Of a stretch of DNA of 64,000 bases, positions 29,995-39,589 are shown in pieces. The notes beneath the pieces are model-generated. The model was not told the origin of the DNA. It was given only the letters and a program-made list of their open reading frames with translations, and made no database searches. The DNA comes from G963668605 sp963793625. Lineage in GTDB: Bacteria; Acidobacteriota; Terriglobia; Bryobacterales; Bryobacteraceae. Positions within the stretch are counted from its first letter, which is position 1. The number at the start of each line of letters is the position of its first letter. Made by a program: the position numbers and the translations under genes. Location of the stretch: contig CAWCAT010000005.1 of NCBI GenBank assembly GCA_963793625.1, positions 496,001 to 560,000 of the forward strand, written 5' to 3'.

Positions 29995-31775
29995 TGGTCA
30001 GAGCGGCTGGTTTCCTAAGCCAAGCGACCCGCGTGCTGTTCTTTACAGGAAAGGGCGGCGTCGGAAAGACTTCGCTATCCTGTGCCACGGCTATAGCACT
30101 CGCTCGGCAAGGAAAATCCGTCCTGCTGGTCAGTACTGATCCTGCATCTAATCTGGACGAGGTACTGGGCGCAGCGTTGCGCTCACAGCCAACCGGGATA
30201 CCCGGCGTGCCTGGTCTTTTCGCATTGAACATCGATCCCGAAGCTGCGGCAAAGTCATATCGGGAGCGAGTGGTCGGGCCCTTTCGCGGCGTGTTACCCG
30301 ATAGCGCTATCAACAGCATGGAGGAGCAACTCTCCGGCGCATGCACGGTCGAAATTGCCGCCTTCGACGAGTTCACTAAACTGCTCGGGGATCCGGAGGC
30401 GACCAACCAGTTCGACCACATCATTTTCGACACGGCGCCGACTGGTCACACGCTGCGTCTGCTGAAATTGCCAGCCGCCTGGACCGGATTCATCGCGAAC
30501 AACACGACCGGCACGTCGTGTCTCGGGCCGTTATCAGGTCTACAGACACAACAGGCGATGTACGAGTCAAGCCTTCGTATCCTCGCTGACACCTCGATAA
30601 CGACGCTTGTTCTGGTGAGTCGTCCAGAACTGTTGGCGCTGGCCGAAGCTGATAGGACCCGCTTAGAACTGGCCGAACTGGGGCTTACCAATCAGTTGCT
30701 CGCGCTCAACGCCGTGTTCGTTGCCAGCGATAAGAACGATCTGGCAGCACAGGCGCTCGAACAGCGGGGCAAAGAAGCGCTTGCGGGCGCGCCGGCTGGT
30801 CTGACTGCACTGCCCCGGATTGAAGTGCCGCTTCTGCCGTTTGCCCCGATGGGCGTCCACAACTTGAGTCGCGTGTTTGACGGTGAGGCCCAAGCGGAGA
30901 CTCTCCCAAAGGTGGCCGAAATGCGCCGTACTCGCCTTGCGGCTTCCCTCTCGACCCTGGTGGATGAGATCGAGAAGATGGGCCGTGGCGTGGTCATGAC
31001 GATGGGAAAGGGCGGCGTTGGAAAGACGACGGTTGCAGCCGCGATCGCCGTTGAACTCGCGCACCGCGGACACCCGGTACATCTGAGTACGACCGATCCG
31101 GCCGCGCACATAGCCGCCACGGTGGATGGCGCGGTTCCGGGATTAAGCACGAGCCGGATTGATCCCGTGGTGGAGACACGCAGGTACACCTCCGAAGTGA
31201 TCGCCAAATCGGCTCCGCAATTGGACGCGCAGGGCCTTGCTCTTCTGGAGGAGGACCTACGGTCGCCTTGTACTGAGGAGGTCGCGGTGTTTCGAGCGTT
31301 CGCGCAGACCGTGGCTCGTGGCGAACACGGGTTCGTCGTGCTGGACACCGCTCCCACGGGACATACCCTGCTGTTGCTGGATGCGGCTGAGGCATACCAT
31401 CGTGACGTGCTACGCACGATGAGCGATATGCCTGAATCCGTGCGCAAACTGTTACCTCGGCTGCGCGACCCGGAGTTTACTCGAGTAATCCTGGTCACCC
31501 TGCCCGAAGCGACCCCCGTACATGAGGCGGCCAGGTTGCAGGACGACCTCGCGCGAGCTGGCATCACGCCGTTCGCCTGGGTAATAAACCAGAGCTTCGC
31601 CGGCAATGGTTTTCACGATCCAATTCTGATTGAGCGCGGCATGCGCGAGCTTCCGTTCATCGACGAGGTGCGTGACAAATTGTCACCGCGCCTGGCGCTG
31701 ATCGCCTGGACGCCTGAAGTGCCTGTTGGTCTCGAACGTCTCCGCAGCCTGGCAGATCCAAACAAATTGCAATAA
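29994..31775 (+). CDS. arsA: Arsenite-transporting ATPase ArsA
   Basis: Cytosolic ATPase that energises arsenite export. The 593-residue protein has two homologous halves, each with a P-loop (FFTGKGGVGKTS at residues 16-27, MTMGKGGVGKTT in the second half) and the signature DTAPTGHTLRLL / DTAPTGHTLLLL. Cysteines in SGACTVEIA, TSCLGPLSG and SPCTEEVAVF correspond to Cys113, Cys172 and Cys422 of the plasmid R773 enzyme that bind As(III). The ATG at 29994 overlaps the arsD stop (TAATG), so the two are translationally coupled; this supports ArsD as its partner. Intact frame. Confidence 0.96.
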   Translation: MVRAAGFLSQATRVLFFTGKGGVGKTSLSCATAIALARQGKSVLLVSTDPASNLDEVLGAALRSQPTGIPGVPGLFALNIDPEAAAKSYRERVVGPFRGVLPDSAINSMEEQLSGACTVEIAAFDEFTKLLGDPEATNQFDHIIFDTAPTGHTLRLLKLPAAWTGFIANNTTGTSCLGPLSGLQTQQAMYESSLRILADTSITTLVLVSRPELLALAEADRTRLELAELGLTNQLLALNAVFVASDKNDLAAQALEQRGKEALAGAPAGLTALPRIEVPLLPFAPMGVHNLSRVFDGEAQAETLPKVAEMRRTRLAASLSTLVDEIEKMGRGVVMTMGKGGVGKTTVAAAIAVELAHRGHPVHLSTTDPAAHIAATVDGAVPGLSTSRIDPVVETRRYTSEVIAKSAPQLDAQGLALLEEDLRSPCTEEVAVFRAFAQTVARGEHGFVVLDTAPTGHTLLLLDAAEAYHRDVLRTMSDMPESVRKLLPRLRDPEFTRVILVTLPEATPVHEAARLQDDLARAGITPFAWVINQSFAGNGFHDPILIERGMRELPFIDEVRDKLSPRLALIAWTPEVPVGLERLRSLADPNKLQ

Positions 31776-31788
31776 GACGGAGTGGGGT

Positions 31789-32883
31789 ATGGAACAGATT
31801 GCCAGAGTCCAACCAACCCGGACCAGGAAGCAACTGAACTATTTTGAGCGCTACCTGAGTCTCTGGGTGGCTGCATGCATGTTGGTCGGCGTGCTTATCG
31901 GCAAGCTGATGCCGGGCTTCATCGATGCCCTGCGCCGCCTGGAGTTCGGCGAGAGTAGCCAGATCAACGTTCCGATTGCGGTGCTGATCTGGCTGATGAT
32001 TATTCCTATGATGATGAAGGTTGATTTCGCCGCCATACACAATGTCGGCAAGCGACCGCGGGGGCTGCTGGTCACCTTATTTGTGAACTGGCTTGTGAAG
32101 CCTTTCTCCATGGCGTTGTTTGCCTGGCTGTTTTTTCGATTCGTATTCGCCCGATGGATCTCGCCTGCCGAGGCCGACCAATACATCGCCGGCTCCATCA
32201 TCCTGGCCGCGGCCCCGTGCACCGCAATGGTATTCGTCTGGAGCTATCTGACTGACGGCGATCCAGCTTATACACTGGTCCAGGTCTCGGTGAACGATCT
32301 GATCATGTTGGTCGCGTTTGCGCCAATAGTCCGGTTCCTGGTGAGCGGCGCATCCTCACTGGACGTGCCGTTCCGCGTGCTCCTGTATTCCGTGACTATT
32401 TTCATTGTCATTCCACTGGTAGCCGGCGTCATTCTGCGGCGATGGTTCATTGGCAGACATGGAAAGGACTGCTTCGAACAGCAACTGCTACCGCGCTTCG
32501 CGCCAGTCAGCATGACAGCGCTGCTGGTGACGCTCGTCTTGATCTTCGGCTTTCAGGCCGACAACATCACGGCCAAATTCCTTCATGTGTTGCTGATCGC
32601 TGTTCCGATTTTCATCCAGGTCTATTTCAACGCCTCGCTGACCTACGGATTAATGCGCCTGTTCCGGGTCGAGTACAGCGTGGCGGCACCCGGCGCTCTG
32701 ATCGGAGCGAGCAACTTCTTCGAACTCGCTGTCGCAACTGCCATCGCCCTATTCGGCCCCGGTTCGGGCGCTGCCCTGGCGACAGTGGTGGGTGTTCTGA
32801 TCGAGGTGCCAGTGATGCTCTCGGTGTGCTCCGTCTGCAACCGCACGCGGCACTGGTTCCCAGTGGCACAGCCGAGCCACTGA
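31789..32883 (+). CDS. acr3: ACR3-family arsenite efflux permease
   Basis: Inner-membrane exporter of As(OH)3, driven by proton motive force alone or with ArsA. The 364 residues contain about ten helices; the conserved cysteine is in ILAAAPCTAMVFVWSYLT, followed by DPAYTLVQVSVNDL, and the GALIGASNFFELAVATAIALFG helix is well kept. ATG 31789 has a GGAG-rich ribosome site and lies 13 bases after arsA. ArsA usually partners with ArsB, and pairing with ACR3 is a known variant. No arsenate reductase (arsC) is present in the operon. Confidence 0.95.
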   Translation: MEQIARVQPTRTRKQLNYFERYLSLWVAACMLVGVLIGKLMPGFIDALRRLEFGESSQINVPIAVLIWLMIIPMMMKVDFAAIHNVGKRPRGLLVTLFVNWLVKPFSMALFAWLFFRFVFARWISPAEADQYIAGSIILAAAPCTAMVFVWSYLTDGDPAYTLVQVSVNDLIMLVAFAPIVRFLVSGASSLDVPFRVLLYSVTIFIVIPLVAGVILRRWFIGRHGKDCFEQQLLPRFAPVSMTALLVTLVLIFGFQADNITAKFLHVLLIAVPIFIQVYFNASLTYGLMRLFRVEYSVAAPGALIGASNFFELAVATAIALFGPGSGAALATVVGVLIEVPVMLSVCSVCNRTRHWFPVAQPSH

Positions 32884-32896
32884 GAATGTTCGTGCG

Positions 32897-33820
32897 TTAA
32901 GGCGTCGCGACATGTTTGCTCATTACTACGTCTGTGGACACTCCCTCAGGCACCGGCGGAACCAGTAGCACTGGAACAGGCGCGTGTCGCACGACCTGAT
33001 GACTAACACTACCCAGGAAAACTTCGGGAACGAACCCACGGCCATGGCTTCCCATGACGAGCAGCGTGGCTCCTTGCTCCTCGGCAACCCGCAGAATCTC
33101 AGTTGCCGGGTTGCCATATCGGATCACCAATTCGATATACGCCGCACCTTTTCCATCCAACTCGTCTATTAGTCGCTGCAACCTCGCGTGGTCGATGCGG
33201 TTGTACTCTTTGAGGGCCTCTCCTTCCAATCCAATCCGCGATGAATCCTGCACATGGAGTAGCGTTATGATATCCGCTCCGCTTGACGCCAGATCATGGA
33301 CCAGCCAGAAAGCCCGCTCCGCCGTGTCCGAAAAGTCGGTTGCGTACAGGATGTGGGCCGCGATGGTCGAGCACTTTTCGCGACAGCGCTCCGCCCATTC
33401 CTTATCTTCATCTTCGTGCCGGGTCTGCAGTACCAGCACCGGGACTTGGGATTCATGGACGACGTGCGAAACGGTGCCACCCAGCAATGCATCGTGGAAG
33501 AGCGTAGTTTTGCGAGTCGCCATGGCAATGGCCCCAACTCCCTTGTCGCTCGCCGCGTGAACGATTTCATGCGCTGCAAGGCCGGGCAGAATCAGGGTAG
33601 AAACGCTGAATCCCAACTTCTCGAGTGCCTCCATTTGACTTCGCAGCCGCGGTTCGAGCGCGGGTTCCAGCATTGGCTGAATGTATTGAAGGTGCCGGAT
33701 GCCGAGTGCGTGCACGAGCAGCACCTCCTTGGTTCCGAGGCGTTTCATACCCCCCAGACACCCGATGAGTTTATCGGAGGCGGCCGAAAAATCAGTCGCC
33801 ACAAGCAATTTTTCAAACAT
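32897..33820 (-). CDS. Tandem universal stress protein
   Basis: 307 residues with two UspA domains. The first starts with FEKLLVATDFSAASDKLIG, the second at about residue 145 with HILYATDFSDTAERAFWLV. The second keeps the full ATP-binding motif GSHGRGFVPEVFLGS (G-x2-G-x9-G-S), while the matching place in the first (ATRKTTLFHDALLGGT) lacks the first glycines, so only one domain is expected to bind ATP. The start ATG 33820 has a perfect AGGAGG 6 bases upstream. Convergent with ACR3, with its own promoter at 33858-33885. Likely a cytosolic stress-response protein. Confidence 0.92.
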   Translation of the reverse strand: MFEKLLVATDFSAASDKLIGCLGGMKRLGTKEVLLVHALGIRHLQYIQPMLEPALEPRLRSQMEALEKLGFSVSTLILPGLAAHEIVHAASDKGVGAIAMATRKTTLFHDALLGGTVSHVVHESQVPVLVLQTRHEDEDKEWAERCREKCSTIAAHILYATDFSDTAERAFWLVHDLASSGADIITLLHVQDSSRIGLEGEALKEYNRIDHARLQRLIDELDGKGAAYIELVIRYGNPATEILRVAEEQGATLLVMGSHGRGFVPEVFLGSVSHQVVRHAPVPVLLVPPVPEGVSTDVVMSKHVATP

Positions 33821-33857
33821 TGTGGCCTCCTTGGTCGGCAACGGTCCATCCGGTACA

Positions 33858-33885
33858 ATTATGGTCCTTTCCTGTGATTGTTCAA
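33858..33885 (-). promoter_or_regulatory. Promoter of the universal stress protein gene
   Basis: On the minus strand TTGAAC (33885-33880), a 16-base spacer and CATAAT (33863-33858) lie about 38 bases ahead of the start codon. It also sits just after the end of the redox operon, so the gene may be read both alone and by read-through. Confidence 0.5.
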
Positions 33886-33907
33886 GCGGGGGGAGCGATG
33901 TCGTGCC

Positions 33908-35977
33908 TTACAGGCAACAGGTGTCGCAGGAGCGCGCGGTGCGTAGCGCCAGGGCTCCGGTGGGGCACGCTGCGGCGCAGCGTTGCGCGGCGTGGCGCAA
34001 GCCTTCCGAGAGGGGCCTGCCGAACGGCACGGCCACGGTGACGTCGAAACCGCGGCCGATCATCGCCAGGCCAAGTTCTTCACCGGCTGCTGCGGCGATG
34101 CGCACGCAGGCGTCGCAACTGATGCACTTGCCCGGTTCATAGACGATCTCCGGATGCGAGAGATCCTGGGAGAAACGGCGCCGCTGGCCGGCGAAACGAT
34201 ACACGTCCACTTCGTACTCGGTGGCCAGCGAACGCACCAGGCAGCAGTCCGCCTTGCGGCAGCCGCAACTGAGGCAACGGCGGGCTTCACGCGCGGCGTC
34301 GACAAACGGCAGGCCCAGTTCCACTTCATCGAAACTCGCGAGGCGCCGCTCCATCGAGATCTCAGGCGTGTGCACGCGCGCGGCGCTTTCGATGGCGCGG
34401 AAGATCGCCGCCCGCTCCGCGTCGTCCACCGGTTGCATGGCAATTCCGGTTATTGCCCGTTCGCCGGTCACTGCCTGCCCGGTCAGGTACTGGTCAATGG
34501 AGGCCGCGGCGATTCTGCCGGCCGCCACCGCGCGCACAGCCAGATCCGCACCCAGCACCGCATCGCCGCCGGCGAACACGCCGGGCAGGTTGGTGGCGAG
34601 CGTCTGCGGTATCTGCAGCGATGCCCCATGCGGTGACGTCCAGACCTTCGCGCTCGGCAATGGCGCGCTCGACGGATTGTCCGATCGCGGCGATTACGGT
34701 GGAGCAAGTGATCGCGAAATCGGAGCCCTCCACCGGCACCGGCCTGCGCCGCCCCGAAGCGTCCGGCTCGCCCAAGGTCATGCGCTGACAGGTGAGTACG
34801 AGATCCGTGGGGCTGGCATCACGCTCCAGGCGCAACGGCGCTACCAACAGGTCGACATGGACGCCTTCGGCTTCGGCGGCCTCCACCTCCGCCATCAGGC
34901 AGGGCATCTCCTGACGGCTGCGGCGGTAGAGGATACGCACGTTGCGCGCGCCCAACCGGACGGCGGAGCGGGCGCAATCCACAGCGGTGTTGCCGCCGCC
35001 GAGCACCACGACGTCGTTGCCCAGCGGCGGCGGATTGCCATTGGCAACCTGCTCCAGAAATTCGACACCGGCCAGAGCGCTCTCCTCGCCCGGGCAGCGC
35101 AGTCCCTGCGCGTGCTGTGCGCCGATGGCCACGAATACTGCATCGTGTTCCTGGCGGAGTGCGGCTAGTGTGAAATCTTCACCCCATCGCGAGCACATTC
35201 GGAACTGCGCGCCGAGTGCGCGGATACCCTCGATTTCCGCATCCATTGCGTCCTTGGGCAGCCGATATGCGGGGATGCCGTACCGCAACATGCCGCCCGG
35301 CAGCGGATGGGCGTCGAAGAGCGTGCACGCGTGCCCTTTCTGTTGCAGATACCACGCCGCCGACAGGCCCGCGGGACCGGCGCCCACGATGGCAACCGAC
35401 TTTCCCGTAGCTGGACGCGCGTGGCGGCAGGTACGGCTTTGGGCTGGCGCGGTCCTCATCGGCCGCATAGCGATGTAGCGCGCCGATAACCAGACCCTCG
35501 TCCAGGTCGCAGCGACGGCACCCCTGTTCGCAGAGTCGCGGGCAGACTCGTCCCAGCGAACCGGGCAGGGCGAGGTGCTTGGCCAATCACCCGCATGGCC
35601 TGAAGATTGTCCCCTGTGGCGATTCCGTTAACGAACCCGGGGATATCCAGACCGGCTGGGCAGCGGGCCGCGCAGGGCGCCACGCACTCGCCGGCGTGAT
35701 CGGTCAGCAGCAGCTCCAGCGCCATCTTGCGCGCGGTGCGCACATCCTCGCTGTTTGTGACCACCACCATGCCTTCGGCCACCGGCATGGCGCAGGACGG
35801 TGAAAGCGTGCGCCGGCCCTCAATCTGCACGGCGCAGATGAAGCACGACGCGGCGGCTTCGATACCCGGCACATGGCACATCGTGGGGATGTGGATGCCG
35901 AGCCATTTGGCGGCGTCGAGCACGCTGGTCCCCGGCGGCACGGTGACAGTCCGCCCGTCGATTGTCAGGGTAATCAT
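33908..35977 (-). CDS. [2Fe-2S]/GltD-type FAD-dependent oxidoreductase, frameshifted
   Basis: About 690 residues, cytosolic, last gene of the redox operon. The N-terminus from ATG 35977 is a NuoG-like [2Fe-2S] domain: PTMCHVPGIEAAASCFICAV and a fourth Cys in SPSCAMPV. Next come CVAPCAARCP and RVCPRLCEQGCRRC cysteines of a GltD-like Fe-S region, the FAD motif VAIVGAGPAGLSAAWYL, the GGMLRYGIPAYRLPK loop, the NADPH motif VVVLGGGNTAVDCARSA and the ATG-like FAGGDAVLGADLAV. The C-terminus adds RCLSCGCRKADCC and an apparent ferredoxin remnant (GKCISCDACVRI, AACPTGAL). Shifts occur near 35590, 35460 and 34620. It overlaps the NuoF gene by 4 bases and probably moves electrons between NAD(P)H and Fe-S carriers. 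Confidence 0.85.
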
Positions 35978-37758
35978 GGCGAGACAACCTCGACGGCGTC
36001 GTCCTGGCACGCCTGTCGGCACATGTCGCAGCGCGTGCAGAGGCTTTCGTCCACCTCGTGCTTTTCATGGGGACGATACGCGATTGCGCCCACCGGGCAG
36101 GCCTGTGCGCACAGCGTGCATCCGATGCAGTTGCTGTTCACGCGGTAGCGGATCAGGGCAGGGCAGCGGCCCGCCGGGCAACGCCCCTGAAGGTGCGCCT
36201 CATACTCTTCGCGGAAATAGCGCAGCGTGGTCAGCACCGGGTTGGGCGCGGTCTGCCCGAGTCCGCACAGGCTTCCGCGGCTGACGTAATCGGCCAGCGT
36301 CGCGAGCTTATCCAGGTCGTCGCGCCGGCCCTCGCCCGCGCAGAGCCGATCCAGAATCTCCAGCATCCGCTTGGTGCCGATGCGGCAGAAGGTGCATTTG
36401 CCGCAGGATTCCGCCTGCGTGAAGTGGAGGAAGAAGCGCGCGATATCCACCATGCAATCGCGGTCGTCCAGCACCACCAGCCCGCCCGAGCCCATGATGG
36501 CGCCGGTCTGTGCCAGGGCATCGTAATCGATGGGCGTGTCGGCCAGGCGCGCCGGGATGCAGCCGCCGGACGGTCCGCCGAGTTGCACGGCCTTGAACTC
36601 GCGTCCGTGCTTGATGCCGCCGCCGATCTCCTCCACCACCTCGCGAATCGTGATGCCCATCGGGACTTCGATCAGGCCGCCGCGATTGATCTTGCCGGCC
36701 AGCGCAAACACTTTCGTGCCGCGGCTGGTTTTGGTGCCGAAGGCGGCGAACGCCTCGGCGCCGTGGCGCAGGATCCACGGCACGCAGGCCAGCGTCTCGA
36801 CGTTGTTGATGATGGTGGGCTTGCCTCGAAATCCGCGCTCCACGGGGTAGGGCGGCCGCAGTCGCGGCATGCCGCGTTTGCCTTCGAGCGACTGAATCAG
36901 CGCGGTCTCCTCGCCGCACACGAACGCGCCGGCCCCTTCGCGCACCTCCAGCCGCAACCCGCCGAGCAATCCGCGATCTGTGGCCTGCAGGATGGCGGCA
37001 CGGATGTGGCGGACGGCCAGCGGATATTCCGCGCGAATGTACAGGTAACCCTCGTTGGCGCCTACCGCATAGGCTGCAATGGCCAGGCCTTCCAGCACAC
37101 GGTGCGGGTCGCTCTCCAGCACCAGGCGGTCCATGAACGCGCCGGGGTCGCCTTCATCGCCGTTGCAGATGACGTACTTCACCGGATCCGGCTTGCGCCC
37201 GGCCGAGCTCCACTTGCGTGCCCGTGGGGAAGCCCGCGCCGCCGCGCCCGCGCAGGCCCGAATTCGTGATGGCCGCGATGACTTCCTCGGGCGCGAGTTC
37301 CGCGGCACTTCGCCAGCGCTTGATAGCCCGCACGCGCCAGATAATCGTCGATGTTCAGCGGGTCGATCTCGCCGCAGTTCTCGAGTACGATCCGTTTCTG
37401 CTTGCCAAGATAACTGGCGGCCGATCCGGTCTGCCGGTCGAGTCGATGTTCGCTGGAATCGGAGCGGGCCCACTTTGAACGACCTGCAGGAATCGCAGGC
37501 CGGACTGATATGCGAGCGGACAATGCGCTGAGCTGCCTCGGCTGTCACGTTGCCGTAGAGCGTGACCCGGCCGCCGGGTTCCACCACTTCCACCATCGGC
37601 TCGCAATGGCACATGCCGTTGCAGCCTACCGTTTTTACAATGCCATTCGCGCCTGCCTGCTGTGCCGCCTTCTGCAGGGCCGTGCGCACCGGTTCGCCAC
37701 CGCTGGCGAGTCCGCAGGAGCCCAGCCCGATCCGGATTTCGATCGCCGGCTGCTTCAT
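35974..37758 (-). CDS. NuoF-like NADH-binding flavoprotein with ferredoxin tail, frameshifted
   Basis: FMN/NAD(H) subunit of a soluble or membrane-associated dehydrogenase, about 595 residues. From ATG 37758: a thioredoxin-like [2Fe-2S] domain (GSCGLASGGEPV, GCNGMCHCEPMVEV), then NSGLRGRGGAGFPTG (FMN/NADH site, in other frames near 37200-37470), KYVICNGDEGDPGAFMDR, FVCGEETALIQSLEGKRGMPR, a [4Fe-4S] site SCGKCTFCRIGTKRMLEIL with SLCGLGQTAPNPVLTTLRYF, and a C-terminal two-cluster ferredoxin (CIGCTLCAQACPVGA, CTRCDMCRQAC). The order is that of HndC/HoxF-type subunits. No hydrogenase or formate dehydrogenase catalytic gene is near. Starts with a 4-base overlap to the NuoE gene. Confidence 0.88.
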   Translation of the reverse strand: MKQPAIEIRIGLGSCGLASGGEPVRTALQKAAQQAGANGIVKTVGCNGMCHCEPMVEVVEPGGRVTLYGNVTAEAAQRIVRSHISPACDSCRSFKVGPLRFQRTSTRPADRIGRQLSWQAETDRTRELRRDRPAEHRRLSGACGLSSAGEVPRNSRPRKSSRPSRIRACAGAAARASPRARKWSSAGRKPDPVKYVICNGDEGDPGAFMDRLVLESDPHRVLEGLAIAAYAVGANEGYLYIRAEYPLAVRHIRAAILQATDRGLLGGLRLEVREGAGAFVCGEETALIQSLEGKRGMPRLRPPYPVERGFRGKPTIINNVETLACVPWILRHGAEAFAAFGTKTSRGTKVFALAGKINRGGLIEVPMGITIREVVEEIGGGIKHGREFKAVQLGGPSGGCIPARLADTPIDYDALAQTGAIMGSGGLVVLDDRDCMVDIARFFLHFTQAESCGKCTFCRIGTKRMLEILDRLCAGEGRRDDLDKLATLADYVSRGSLCGLGQTAPNPVLTTLRYFREEYEAHLQGRCPAGRCPALIRYRVNSNCIGCTLCAQACPVGAIAYRPHEKHEVDESLCTRCDMCRQACQDDAVEVVSP

Positions 37759-38615
37759 GCCGTCTCGCTCTCCTTCTGCACAAAGGGCTCCAGGGCACGA
37801 CAGGCGGTGGCTGGCGTCAGTCCACCGGAGGTTTGGCCGTCCACCATCAGCACCGGCGCCAGGCTGCAACAGCCCAGACAGGCCACTTCGTCAACCGTGA
37901 ACAGCCGCTGTGGGTCGGTGTCGGCGCCCTCGGGGATGGCGAGATGGCGGCGCAACTCTTCAGTGATCTGGCGCGCGCCGGCGACGTGACAGGCCGTCCC
38001 GTGGCAAACGCGCACGACGTGCTTGCCCACCGGAGAGCGCCGGAACTGGCCATAGAACGACGACGTGCCGGCCACCTCCGCGGGGGTGATGTCGGTCAAC
38101 TCGCAGAGGCGCTGCAGGGCTTCATCGGGGAGGTAGCGATAATGGCTTTGGATGGCCTGCAGCAGGATGATGGCGGATTCTTTCGCGCGTCCCTCGCGGG
38201 CCACTAACTGGTCTACGAAACTGAGATCGATCGCAGGGGCTGGGCTGGCGCTTGGGCCTGCCAACGGTCGAACCGAACCCCGCACGTCAGCAACAGGCTT
38301 CGCTGCTTGCGGTACGACCGGTCCGGGTTTGCCCAACACCTTCTTGGCAGCCGTGAGAAAAACCGCCGCTGTGAAGATCAACACCCATGCAATGGCATTG
38401 TCCCGCGACTTGCGTGCGCGTCGCGCGGCCGTGATGCGCTTTTGTTCACCGGCCAGTTTGGGCGCCAACGCGGCGTCTTGCTTCACTTGCTCCTGCAGAG
38501 CTTTGATAAGCTGGTCATCCTTCGGACCACGGTAGGATGCGATGCCGTAGTCAATCAGCAAAATCACCACGCACAAGGCGATCAGGGACCCGGAGATCCA
38601 GGTAATCGTCCTCAT
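37755..38615 (-). CDS. NuoE-like [2Fe-2S] subunit fused to two N-terminal membrane helices
   Basis: 286 residues. Residues 5-25 (WISGSLIALCVVILLIDYGIA) and about 70-90 (AIAWVLIFTAAVFLTAAKK) are membrane helices joined by a charged, helical loop; then a Pro/Ala linker leads to a complete NuoE domain with LLQAIQSHYRYLPDEAL, a cysteine pair in VCHGTACHVAGA and one in VACLGCCSLAPVLMVDG, the four [2Fe-2S] ligands. NuoE proteins normally are soluble, so the fusion would tether the NuoEF dehydrogenase to the membrane next to the NapH-like protein. Both parts are in one intact frame. ATG 38615 overlaps the previous stop by 4 bases; a longer upstream frame is not needed. Confidence 0.88.
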   Translation of the reverse strand: MRTITWISGSLIALCVVILLIDYGIASYRGPKDDQLIKALQEQVKQDAALAPKLAGEQKRITAARRARKSRDNAIAWVLIFTAAVFLTAAKKVLGKPGPVVPQAAKPVADVRGSVRPLAGPSASPAPAIDLSFVDQLVAREGRAKESAIILLQAIQSHYRYLPDEALQRLCELTDITPAEVAGTSSFYGQFRRSPVGKHVVRVCHGTACHVAGARQITEELRRHLAIPEGADTDPQRLFTVDEVACLGCCSLAPVLMVDGQTSGGLTPATACRALEPFVQKESETA

Positions 38616-39589
38616 GGCAGCGTCACCAATTCCGTTTTGGCATGCGCGAGGTCGCCATCGCGGGGGCAGGACGCGTAGCAGCGGGCGCAGTACAGACAGT
38701 CTTTGCGGACCGCGCGCATGTGGTCGATGGCACCGTATGGACAAGCCTCGCTGCACAGTCCGCAGTCAAGTTCCTTATCGGGCGTTATGCTGACTCCACG
38801 GCGGGCCAACCGCGTACACCACGACAGCAGCGGACTATACGGGCACAGGTAGCGGCAATAGGGCCGTCCCACGAACATGCCGAGCAGCAGAAAGGCTCCG
38901 CCCAGCATCAGCATGTGGGGCGCACCGCTGAGGCGAAAGAATCCGACGAATGGGTCAAACCGGCAGATCACAAAGTCGCGCCCGAGAGCGGGCTTGATCG
39001 CCAGGAAGATCGCCAGGCCGAGATAGACATACCTCAACAGGCCGAGCGCGAAGTCGAGCCGTGACGGCACTCGGATCGGCTTCAGCAGCACCAGTTCCTG
39101 TATCGCACCGAGCGGGCACACGCCGCCGCAGAAGGCGCGCCCGAAAAATAAAGCGACGATCAGGGGCAGGAAGAAGATTGCGGTGACCACCATTGGGATA
39201 GAGTACGTGGGATCGGTAAGCGCCACCGCCACGTTCTGGATCGATCCTATGGGGCATATGCAGCCTTCGCGATAGAAGCCGAAGTAAGCCAACGACCCGA
39301 TAGTTAGAGCAAGCACGTATTTCCGGCTGCGCCGCATGAGCACCAGCCAAACCGAGATTCCCATCGCCGACGCCAGAATGAGCACATCCAAAACTTGCAG
39401 CCAGTAGTCGCGCGGCCGCGGCTTCTGGACATCAGGCGTTTTGTAACCACCCCCGATGGTCTCCGCCTGCGGCGCGGTTTCCACTGGACGCGAATAGGGA
39501 ATCGATTGTGCAGGGAGGCGGGGCGCGAACGCGAAGCAGAGGTAAAGTATCAGGAGCCAAGCCCGTGCTACTTGAGACGCCGTCTTCAT
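38612..39589 (-). CDS. NapH/NosR-like polyferredoxin membrane protein
   Basis: 325 residues. A Sec-type N-terminal helix (ARAWLLILYLCFAFAPRLPAQ) precedes a short extracytoplasmic part and four or five helices. Cys-rich loops GCICPIGSIQN and FCGGVCPLGAIQEL, and a third CRYLCPYSPLLSW, are the CxxxCP signatures of NapH-type quinol dehydrogenases. The C-terminal end has two [4Fe-4S] sites (DCGLCSEACPYGAI, DCLYCARCYASCPRDGD). It most likely passes electrons between the quinone pool or an exported ferredoxin and the NuoE side. ATG 39589 overlaps the ferredoxin stop by 4 bases. Confidence 0.9.
   Translation of the reverse strand: MKTASQVARAWLLILYLCFAFAPRLPAQSIPYSRPVETAPQAETIGGGYKTPDVQKPRPRDYWLQVLDVLILASAMGISVWLVLMRRSRKYVLALTIGSLAYFGFYREGCICPIGSIQNVAVALTDPTYSIPMVVTAIFFLPLIVALFFGRAFCGGVCPLGAIQELVLLKPIRVPSRLDFALGLLRYVYLGLAIFLAIKPALGRDFVICRFDPFVGFFRLSGAPHMLMLGGAFLLLGMFVGRPYCRYLCPYSPLLSWCTRLARRGVSITPDKELDCGLCSEACPYGAIDHMRAVRKDCLYCARCYASCPRDGDLAHAKTELVTLP

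Noticed and set aside
36058..37269. 403-codon plus-strand frame opposite the NuoF-like gene
   Set aside because: It is a high-GC shadow. The minus strand has clear NuoF motifs and this frame gives only His/Arg/Ala-rich sequence.
35974..38615. Complex I or hydrogenase operon
   Set aside because: Only the NuoE and NuoF types are present. There is no NuoG, no NiFe or FeFe hydrogenase subunit, and no proton-pumping membrane subunits.
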